Assembly (NCBI GenBank): GCA_038208735.1
Contig: JBBQYL010000177.1
Span: forward strand, 1-10,988
DNA: 10,988 bases
Direction: 5' to 3'
Source of the DNA: Scleromatobacter sp038208735
GTDB taxonomy: Bacteria; Pseudomonadota; Gammaproteobacteria; Burkholderiales; Burkholderiaceae_C
Position numbers and translations under genes: made by a program. Of the stretch, positions 6,101 to 10,988 are shown one piece after another (position 1 is the first letter of the stretch; the number at the start of each line of letters is the position of its first letter). The notes under the pieces were generated by a model that saw only the letters and a list, made by a program, of their open reading frames with translations, was not told the DNA's origin and did no database searches.

Positions 6101-6253
6101 CTGGCGGCTACAGCAGCTTCAGTGGTGCAGGACGAACTGCTCTCGGGCCGCCTTGTGCGCGTCGGTCGATCGAGCCAACTCAAGGAGAACTTCTACGCCG
6201 TCACGACATTGCATCGCCATCGGATGGAGCGGCTCGAATTGCTGATGGCTCGA
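6101..6253 (+). pseudogene. Possible C-terminal remnant of a LysR-type regulator
   Basis: Just after the glycosyltransferase stop, one frame (codons in phase with 6101) reads SVVQDELLSGRLVRVG followed by LKENFYAVTTLHRHR and ERLELLMAR. This resembles the last part of the effector-binding domain of LysR regulators, most like NhaR-type proteins, which have a similar V..DEL..G.L..VG....ENFYAV pattern. No start codon, helix-turn-helix or rest of the domain is present: the frame runs upstream into the glycosyltransferase. Downstream it lacks a stop at the expected place and runs into the opposite strand of the DUF3429 gene. If correct it is a decayed gene end left by a deletion. The match is from memory of family patterns and short, so it is tentative. 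Confidence 0.45.
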
Positions 6254-6315
6254 TGTGTCCTGCTGCGAAGCGGACGTGCGTGGAAGACCGGTATCGGTCG
6301 AACCGAGACGCTCGC

Positions 6316-6768
6316 TTACCCTGCGTGCGCCGTTGCCGCACCCACGAGGCAACACGCCGCCGATATGACCGTCAACTGCAATCTCATGGGCAACCAGGCA
6401 GCCAGACCCGCTGCGGGATAGAGGCGGCGATCGGCGGCATAGCAGGCGACCAGCACGGCCGCGCACGTCGGCAGACCGGCCGACAAGGGCATCAGCAGTG
6501 CGAGCCAGCCGGCGAGTTGGGGCACCACGCCCCAGATCAGCGGAACCGGGGCCAGGCCTCCCGCGCGCAGCGCAGGGCCCCAATGAACGCCTCCCAGAAA
6601 CGCCGCGATGGTCGCGGCGTAGGCCGCGAGCGCGAAACCGGCATGCGCCACTGTGGAAGGGTCGCGGACGGCCCATGGAAGCACCGCCCCGGCAATGAAT
6701 GGCAGTAGCCCGGCGAAGCCGAGCGTCCGGGCCCAGGCCGGGGGGGATGAGGTCGGAGCTGCGTGCAT
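6316..6768 (-). CDS. DUF3429 family membrane protein
   Basis: This 150-residue protein fits the DUF3429 family of small multi-span membrane proteins of unknown function, common in proteobacteria. It has about five hydrophobic segments (roughly residues 14-34, 41-60, 75-95, 99-113 and 129-147). The family's most telling motif, FLGGVHWG, is at 57-64, and a GLLPFIAGAVL segment precedes it at 20-30. The ATG at 6768 is the natural start, although no good Shine-Dalgarno sequence lies in front. It begins 38 nt after the stop of the 59-residue membrane protein on the same strand, so the two may be co-transcribed, and translation may depend partly on that neighbour. No function can be given. Confidence 0.8.
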   Translation of the reverse strand: MHAAPTSSPPAWARTLGFAGLLPFIAGAVLPWAVRDPSTVAHAGFALAAYAATIAAFLGGVHWGPALRAGGLAPVPLIWGVVPQLAGWLALLMPLSAGLPTCAAVLVACYAADRRLYPAAGLAAWLPMRLQLTVISAACCLVGAATAHAG

Positions 6769-6806
6769 CGATCAGGCGAGAAGTTGGTCAGCCGCAGGCG
6801 TCGCGT

Positions 6807-6986
6807 CTAACGCGCCAGCAAGGCGGCCAGTGCTTGTCCGAGCGTGGATCCGCCGATGGGGCCCAGCAGTACCGCCAGGAGGAACATCCCCACCAGCCAG
6901 AGCAACACCGCCTCGGCGCGCTTGGACAGCCCGTCGTCAGAATGCGGGGGATACCAGGGCTTGCGTTCGTCTGGAGGAAGGAACAT
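6807..6986 (-). CDS. Small single-span membrane protein (59 residues), unknown function
   Basis: From the ATG at 6986-6984 a 59-residue frame runs to TAG at 6809-6807. The N-terminus is polar and proline-rich (MFLPPDERKPWYPPHSDD), followed by KRAE and one strongly hydrophobic helix (about residues 25-43, AVLLWLVGMFLLAVLLGPI), then a small Gly/Ala/Leu tail. A good ribosome-binding site (AAAGAGA) lies 7 nt upstream of the ATG. Base use and amino-acid order look genuine: a soluble cytoplasmic head, a positive stretch before the helix (positive-inside rule), and no stop. It is just upstream of the DUF3429 gene on the same strand. I do not recognise the family. Confidence 0.7.
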   Translation of the reverse strand: MFLPPDERKPWYPPHSDDGLSKRAEAVLLWLVGMFLLAVLLGPIGGSTLGQALAALLAR

Positions 6987-7150
6987 GTCGCGATCTCTTT
7001 GGTTCGGAGACTGCCATCGCGGTCGAACGCTTCAGGCGCCAGTCACGTCGGGCAGCGTAGCCTACCCGAAACCAGCCACTCGCGACCGGAAGCATCGGGC
7101 CGACCTGTGACTTCGGTGCCGGCGGCCATGTTGCAGGTGCGGTGTCGGCG

Positions 7151-7172
7151 ATCCTGCGGCTTCGCGCAGGAT
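7151..7172. repeat. Hairpin-forming inverted repeat, REP-like
   Basis: ATCCTGCG and CGCAGGAT form a perfect 8-bp stem around the loop GCTTCG. No T-run follows on either strand, so it is not a typical rho-independent terminator. GC-rich stems of this sort, ending in AGGATGAC, occur as dispersed intergenic repeats in some bacterial genomes, which would be its likely nature. Confidence 0.6.
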
Positions 7173-7185
7173 GACGGCGATCGTT

Positions 7186-7202
7186 CTTGCGGGTACCGCA
7201 AG
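7186..7202. repeat. Short hairpin-forming inverted repeat
   Basis: CTTGCGG and CCGCAAG form a perfect 7-bp stem around GTA. It lies 13 nt after the larger hairpin. No T-run follows it. Its role is unknown; it may belong with the neighbouring repeat. Confidence 0.5.
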
Positions 7203-7236
7203 CGGCCCACGCAACCTGCTGATCGCGCAGATGAAC

Positions 7237-7264
7237 AAAAAAGGCCGCTCGAATGAGCGGCCTT
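7237..7264 (-). terminator. Rho-independent terminator of the sdh-gltA operon
   Basis: Read on the minus strand, AAGGCCGCTC and GAGCGGCCTT form a perfect 10-bp stem around a 4-nt loop (ATTC), and the stem runs on into a stretch of six T residues. It lies about 35 nt after the gltA stop. This is the expected end of the sdhA-sdhB-sdhE-gltA transcript. On the plus strand the tract after the stem is TTCCTTCTT, which could give weaker termination in that direction. Confidence 0.92.
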
Positions 7265-7274
7265 CCTTCTTGCG

Positions 7275-7292
7275 GCGTCGCGGACGCGACGC
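7275..7292 (-). repeat. GC-rich inverted repeat between gltA stop and its terminator
   Basis: GCGTCGCG and CGCGACGC flank GA, giving a stem of about seven pairs once a four-base loop is allowed. It begins 6 nt after the gltA stop, on the transcript just ahead of the main terminator. It could protect the mRNA 3' end or pause polymerase, but it lacks a T-run of its own. Confidence 0.55.
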
Positions 7293-7298
7293 GTCAGA

Positions 7299-8609
7299 TC
7301 AACGTTCGCCGATCGGCTTCACGGTGCGCGGTGCGGCGCCCGAGAACAGCTGGCGGGGACGGCCGATCTTGTATTCCGGATCGGAGATCATCTCGTTGAG
7401 CTGGGCGATCCAGCCGACCGTGCGGGCCAGCGCGAAGTTGGCCGTGAACAGGCTGGTGGGGATGCCGATGGCGCGCTGCACGATGCCCGAGTAGAAGTCG
7501 ACGTTCGGGTAGAGCTTGCGGGCGACGAAGTAGTCGTCTTCCAGCGCGATCTTCTCCAGCGCCATCGCCAGCTTGAACAGCGGGTCGTTGTGCAGGCCCA
7601 GCTCGTTGAGCACCTCGTGGCAGGTCTCGCGCATCAGCTTGGCGCGCGGGTCGTAGTTCTTGTACACGCGGTGGCCGAAGCCCATCAGCTTGACGTTGGA
7701 GCTCTTGTCCTTGACCTGCGAGATGAACTCGCCGATCTTCTCGACGCCGCCCATCTTCTGGATGTCTTCCAGCATGTTGAGCGCGGCCTCGTTGGCGCCG
7801 CCGTGGGCCGGGCCCCACAGGCAGGCGACGCCGGCGGCGATGGCGGCGAACGGGTTGGTGCCCGACGAGCCGCAGAGGCGCACGGTGGACGTGGACGCGT
7901 TCTGCTCGTGGTCGGCGTGCAGGATGAAGATGCGGTCGAGCGCGCGCTCGATCACCGGGCTCACGGTGAAGTCCTCGCACGGCGTGGCGAACATCATGCG
8001 CGTGAAGTTGCCGGCGTAGCTCAGGTCGTTCTTCGGGTAGATGAACGGCTGGCCGATGGTGTACTTGTAGGCCATCGCCACGAGCGTGGGCATCTTCGCG
8101 ATCAGGCGGATCGCGGCGATCTCGCGGTGCTCGGCGTTGTTGATGTCGGTGGAGTCGTGATAGAAGGCCGACAGCGCGCCGACCAGCCCGGTCAGGACGG
8201 CCATCGGATGTGCATCCCGACGGAAGCCGCGCAGGAAGAAGTGCATCTGCTCGTGGACCATCGTGTGGTGCATCACGGTGTCGTTGAACTTCGCCTTCTG
8301 TTCGGAGTTGGGCAGGTCTCCGTACAGCAGCAGGTAGCAGGTCTCGAGGAAGTCGCAGTTCACCGCGAGCTGCTCGATCGGGTAGCCGCGGTACAGCAGC
8401 TCGCCCTTGTCGCCGTCGATGTAGGTGATCGACGAGTTGCACGAGGCCGTCGACAGGAAGCCCGGGTCGTACGTGAACTTGCCGGTCTGGCCGTAGAGCT
8501 TGCGGATGTCGATCACTTCGGGACCAACGGTGCCCTTGTAGATCGGCAGCTCCATGCTCGGGCTGCCATCGGAGAACGACAGAGTCGCTTTGACGTCGGA
8601 CGGGGTCAT
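7299..8609 (-). CDS. gltA: Citrate synthase
   Basis: GltA condenses acetyl-CoA and oxaloacetate to citrate, the entry step of the TCA cycle, in the cytosol. The 436-residue product fits the hexameric type II citrate synthases of Gram-negative bacteria (E. coli 427). Catalytic residues sit in WGPAHGGANEA (His269), GFGHRVYKNYDPRA (His313) and DFYSG (Asp371). The N-terminal beta-rich region with YDPGFLSTASCNSSITYIDG (47-66) and the RGYPIEQLA segment is typical. The ATG at 8609 is chosen since the N-terminus matches the family and AAAGGGAA lies close upstream; the longer frame to 8855 reads sdhE in another phase. The start overlaps the sdhE stop as ATGA, so translation is probably coupled. A strong terminator follows. 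Confidence 0.97.
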   Translation of the reverse strand: MTPSDVKATLSFSDGSPSMELPIYKGTVGPEVIDIRKLYGQTGKFTYDPGFLSTASCNSSITYIDGDKGELLYRGYPIEQLAVNCDFLETCYLLLYGDLPNSEQKAKFNDTVMHHTMVHEQMHFFLRGFRRDAHPMAVLTGLVGALSAFYHDSTDINNAEHREIAAIRLIAKMPTLVAMAYKYTIGQPFIYPKNDLSYAGNFTRMMFATPCEDFTVSPVIERALDRIFILHADHEQNASTSTVRLCGSSGTNPFAAIAAGVACLWGPAHGGANEAALNMLEDIQKMGGVEKIGEFISQVKDKSSNVKLMGFGHRVYKNYDPRAKLMRETCHEVLNELGLHNDPLFKLAMALEKIALEDDYFVARKLYPNVDFYSGIVQRAIGIPTSLFTANFALARTVGWIAQLNEMISDPEYKIGRPRQLFSGAAPRTVKPIGER

Positions 8610-8896
8610 CGGGAATTCCCTTTCTTGAGGACAGCAGGACGGCGCATCAGCGCCAATACTTCGTTGACTTCGGGGGTGTCGAGCTCGCCGTCGGGTTCGC
8701 GGCGGGCCAGCAGCAGGTCGAGCAGGTCGTTGTCGGGCAGTTCCATCAGAGGCTGCAGGCCCGTCACATGTCGGAGCGTCAATCCGTCGCCTTGTTCCTG
8801 GAAGAACCGCTCGATGAACAGGTCGTTCTCGAGCAGCCCGCGCTTGCACCGCCACTTCAGGCGGTTGAGCTCGGTCGGATCGATGGAGGAATCCAT
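8606..8896 (-). CDS. sdhE: FAD assembly factor SdhE
   Basis: SdhE (YgfY/CptB family) promotes covalent attachment of FAD to the SdhA flavoprotein. The 96-residue product has the family's hallmark RGxxE as RGLLE at residues 19-23, preceded by LNRLKWRCKRG (10-20) and followed by ENDLFIERFF (23-32). The helical rest, LMELPDNDLLDLLLARREP, matches the short all-helical fold. The ATG at 8896 gives the expected N-terminus. It sits between sdhB (43-nt gap) and gltA (ATGA overlap), the typical place in this group, and would be made together with its client SdhA. The C-terminal ~15 residues (RRPAVLKKGNSR end) are family-variable. Confidence 0.95.
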   Translation of the reverse strand: MDSSIDPTELNRLKWRCKRGLLENDLFIERFFQEQGDGLTLRHVTGLQPLMELPDNDLLDLLLARREPDGELDTPEVNEVLALMRRPAVLKKGNSR

Positions 8897-8939
8897 TGTG
8901 CGGAATGTGACCTTGGTCTGTTGGAGAGTCGCGTCCAGG

Positions 8940-9644
8940 TCAGACGGCGCGACGCACCATCATTTCCTTGATCTTGCCGATCGCCTTCGTCGGGTTCAGG
9001 CCCTTCGGGCAGACGTCGACGCAGTTCATGATGGTGTGGCAGCGGAACAGGCGGTACGGATCCTCGAGGTTGTCCAGGCGCGCGCCGGTGGATTCGTCGC
9101 GGCTGTCGGCGATGAAACGGTAGGCCTGAAGCAGGCCGGCCGGGCCGACGAACTTGTCGGGGTTCCACCAGAAGCTGGGGCACGACGTGGAGCACGACGC
9201 GCACAGGATGCACTCGTACAGGCCGTTCAGCTCCTCGCGTTCCTCGGGCGACTGCAGGCGTTCCTTCTCGGGCGGCGGCGTGTCGTTGACCAGGTACGGC
9301 TTGATGGAGTTGTACTGCTGGAAGAACTGCGTCATGTCGACGATCAGGTCGCGGATGACCGGCAGGCCGGGCAGCGGCTTGAGGATGATCGTCTGCGGCA
9401 GCGACAGCATGTTGGTGAGGCACGCCAGGCCGTTCTTGCCGTTGATGTTCATTGCGTCCGAGCCGCACACGCCTTCGCGGCACGAACGGCGGTACGAGAT
9501 CGTCGGGTCGACCGACTTGAGCTTGATCAGGGCGTCCAGCAGCATGCGTTCCGACCCGTCGAGTTCGATCTCGATGGTCTGCATGTAGGGCTTGTCGTCC
9601 TTGTCCGGGTCGTAGCGGTAGATCTGGAAGGTGCGCTTGGTCAT
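8940..9644 (-). CDS. sdhB: Succinate dehydrogenase iron-sulfur subunit
   Basis: SdhB passes electrons from the SdhA flavin through three Fe-S centres to ubiquinone at the inner membrane (complex II). The 234-residue product (E. coli 238) keeps all ligands: CREGVCGSD with Cys55, Cys60, Asp63, plus Cys75 for [2Fe-2S], as in E. coli, where Asp also replaces Cys; CILCASCSTSC with Cys145, 148, 151 for [4Fe-4S], and Cys155; and CHTIMNCVDVCPKGLNP with Cys202, 208 and 212 shared by the [3Fe-4S] and [4Fe-4S] sites. The SFWWNPDKFVGPAGLLQAYR block (157-176) near the quinone site is intact. ATG 9644 follows GAAGGA with suitable spacing. Its start is 20 nt after the sdhA stop. Confidence 0.97.
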   Translation of the reverse strand: MTKRTFQIYRYDPDKDDKPYMQTIEIELDGSERMLLDALIKLKSVDPTISYRRSCREGVCGSDAMNINGKNGLACLTNMLSLPQTIILKPLPGLPVIRDLIVDMTQFFQQYNSIKPYLVNDTPPPEKERLQSPEEREELNGLYECILCASCSTSCPSFWWNPDKFVGPAGLLQAYRFIADSRDESTGARLDNLEDPYRLFRCHTIMNCVDVCPKGLNPTKAIGKIKEMMVRRAV

Positions 9645-9664
9645 GATGTCTTGTCCTTCTCGCG

Positions 9665-10988
9665 TCAGAACGAACGCACGGCCAGAGGAATCGAATCGGT
9701 GGTCAGCGGCTTGAGCTTGACCGGCTTGTAGTCGAGCCGGTTGCCTTCGCTGAACCACAAAGTGTGCTTGAGCCAGTCGACGTCGTTGCGGCCCAGCGGA
9801 TTCTTCGGCGAATCGGCCGGCTCCTCGTAGTCGACCACCACGTGGGCGCCGCGGCACTCGCGGCGGGCGGCGGCCGACACGATGGTGGCCTGCGCCGCCT
9901 CGATCAGGTTCTCCACCTCCAGGGCCTCGATGCGCGCGGTGTTGAACACCTTCGACTTGTCGCCCAGCGTGATCTTGCCGACGCGCTCGCGCAGCTCGGC
10001 GATCTTCTCGACGCCTTCGTCGAGCATGGCCTGGGTGCGGAACACGCCGGCGTACTTCTGCATCATCGAACGGATGTCGTTGGCCACCGTCTGCGCGTAC
10101 TCGCCGCCGACGTCGGACTCGAGTCGGTCCAGGCGCGCCAGCGTGCGGTCGGCCGCGTCGGCCGGCAGCGGCTTGTTGGCCTTGGACTTGAGGTCGGCCG
10201 CCACGATGTGGTTGCCGGCCGCGCGTCCGAACACGAGCAGGTCGAGCAGCGAGTTGGTGCCCAGGCGGTTGGCGCCGTGCACGCTCACGCAGGAGCATTC
10301 GCCCACCGCGTACAGGCCGTTGATGACCGCGTTCGGGTCGCCGTCCTTGGGCACGACGACCTGGCCGTGGATGTTGGTGGGAATGCCGCCCATCTGGTAA
10401 TGGATCGTGGGCACCACCGGGATCGGTTCCTTGGTGATGTCGACGTTGGCGAAGTTGTGGCCGATCTCCAGCACCGAGGGCAGTCGCTTGGCGATCGTCT
10501 CGACGCCCAGGTGGGTCATGTCGAGGTGGATGTAGTCCTTGTTGGGACCGCAGCCACGGCCTTCCTTGATCTCCTGGTCCATGCAGCGCGAGACGAAGTC
10601 GCGCGGCGCCAGGTCCTTGTAATGGGGCGCGTAGCGCTCCATGAAGCGCTCGCCGTCGGAGTTGCGCAGGATGGCGCCCTCGCCACGGCAGCCTTCGGTG
10701 AGCAGCACGCCCGCGCCGGCCACGCCGGTGGGATGGAACTGCCAGAACTCCATGTCTTCCAGAGGGATGCCGGCACGCGCCGCCATGCCCAGGCCGTCGC
10801 CGGTGTTGATGAAGGCGTTGGTGGAGGCCTGGTAGATGCGGCCGGCACCGCCGGTGGCCAGCAGCACCACCTTGGCCTCGAGGATGTGCAGGTCGCCCGT
10901 CTCCATCTCGATGGCGGTGACGCCCACGACGTCGCCGGATTCGTCGCGGATCAGGTCCTGCGCCATCCACTCGACGAAGAACTGCGTG
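9665..10988 (-). CDS. sdhA: Succinate dehydrogenase flavoprotein subunit, C-terminal part (runs off right edge)
   Basis: SdhA oxidises succinate to fumarate with a covalently bound FAD. The window holds about 441 residues of a protein usually near 590, ending at TGA 9667-9665. The frame is open to the right edge, reading TQFFVEWMAQDLI, so the Met at 10966 is internal and not the start. Landmarks are ATGGAGRIY, then NTGDGLGMAARAG and EFWQFHPTGVAGAG with the substrate-site His, RGEGAILRNSDGERFMERYA with a catalytic Arg region, PTIHYQMGGIPTN, and VHGANRLGTNSLLDL followed by FGRAAG for FAD and dicarboxylate binding. The flavinylated His and start codon, and sdhC/sdhD if upstream as usual, are outside. 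No frameshift was seen. Confidence 0.97.
   Translation of the reverse strand, partial: TQFFVEWMAQDLIRDESGDVVGVTAIEMETGDLHILEAKVVLLATGGAGRIYQASTNAFINTGDGLGMAARAGIPLEDMEFWQFHPTGVAGAGVLLTEGCRGEGAILRNSDGERFMERYAPHYKDLAPRDFVSRCMDQEIKEGRGCGPNKDYIHLDMTHLGVETIAKRLPSVLEIGHNFANVDITKEPIPVVPTIHYQMGGIPTNIHGQVVVPKDGDPNAVINGLYAVGECSCVSVHGANRLGTNSLLDLLVFGRAAGNHIVAADLKSKANKPLPADAADRTLARLDRLESDVGGEYAQTVANDIRSMMQKYAGVFRTQAMLDEGVEKIAELRERVGKITLGDKSKVFNTARIEALEVENLIEAAQATIVSAAARRECRGAHVVVDYEEPADSPKNPLGRNDVDWLKHTLWFSEGNRLDYKPVKLKPLTTDSIPLAVRSF

Larger units (their letters stand above)
6987..7236. other. Intergenic region before the gltA terminator
   Basis: About 250 bp separate the 59-residue membrane protein from the gltA terminator. 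No gene was recognised here. It must hold the promoter for the minus-strand pair of membrane-protein genes unless these are read through from gltA, but no clear -35/-10 pair could be seen. It contains two hairpin-forming inverted repeats (7151-7172 and 7186-7202). Confidence 0.5.

Noticed and set aside
8611..8620. GGGAATTCCC palindrome just before gltA
   Set aside because: It overlaps the ribosome-binding site inside the end of sdhE, and lacks room for a hairpin loop with a long stem. It is more likely chance than an operator.
7590..9731. 713-codon plus-strand open frame opposite gltA, sdhE and sdhB
   Set aside because: It is antisense to three firmly identified genes, is rich in Val, Arg, Ala and His in the way of high-GC shadow frames, and shows no domain.
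8940..10970. 676-codon minus-strand frame that joins a sdhA shadow to sdhB
   Set aside because: Its first part reads sdhA in the wrong phase (Arg/Gly/His-rich) and merely runs into the true sdhB frame. It is not a fusion.

Overview
The window looks like chromosomal DNA of a high-GC betaproteobacterium, most likely order Burkholderiales. The main evidence is the minus-strand block sdhA-sdhB-sdhE-gltA at the right end, whose order and protein sequences are typical of that group, together with the betaproteobacterial style of the AhcY N-terminus at the left edge. Genus cannot be fixed from the sequence alone.

Layout from left to right: (1) 1-204, minus strand: the first 68 codons of ahcY (S-adenosylhomocysteine hydrolase). 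It is followed by a gene-free stretch of about 515 bp carrying two related palindromes, possibly the ahcY operator, and a short tandem repeat. (2) 721-3940, plus strand: a co-directional cluster made of a truncated formate-tetrahydrofolate ligase (fhs, N-terminal ~43 % only), a photolyase/cryptochrome-type FAD-binding protein that lacks the usual N-terminal antenna domain, a UbiG-type SAM methyltransferase, and a divergent FolB-type (dihydroneopterin aldolase family) protein. The fhs fragment overlaps the photolyase-like gene by GTGA, and the next two gaps are both exactly 37 nt, so this reads as an operon. (3) 3826-4515, minus strand: a cytochrome b561-type membrane protein whose 3' end overlaps the FolB-like gene antisense. 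(4) 4608-6086, plus strand: a membrane-bound GT2 glycosyltransferase, followed by what appears to be a decayed C-terminal remnant of a LysR-type regulator. (5) 6316-6986, minus strand: a DUF3429 membrane protein preceded by a 59-residue single-span membrane protein. (6) 6987-7298: an intergenic stretch with several hairpins, one of them a strong rho-independent terminator for gltA. (7) 7299 to the right edge, minus strand: gltA, sdhE, sdhB and sdhA (5' end outside the window), i.e. citrate synthase and the soluble part of succinate dehydrogenase with its flavinylation factor.

Functionally, the right block is core TCA cycle and ahcY is core methyl-cycle metabolism. The stretch between them looks accessory and partly decayed (truncated fhs, regulator remnant). 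The most interesting part is the photolyase-like / methyltransferase / FolB-like set. All three, and the fhs fragment, touch flavin, folate/pterin or methyl-transfer chemistry, which suggests but does not prove a dedicated light- or pterin-related pathway. No RNA genes, CRISPR arrays, transposases or phage genes were seen.
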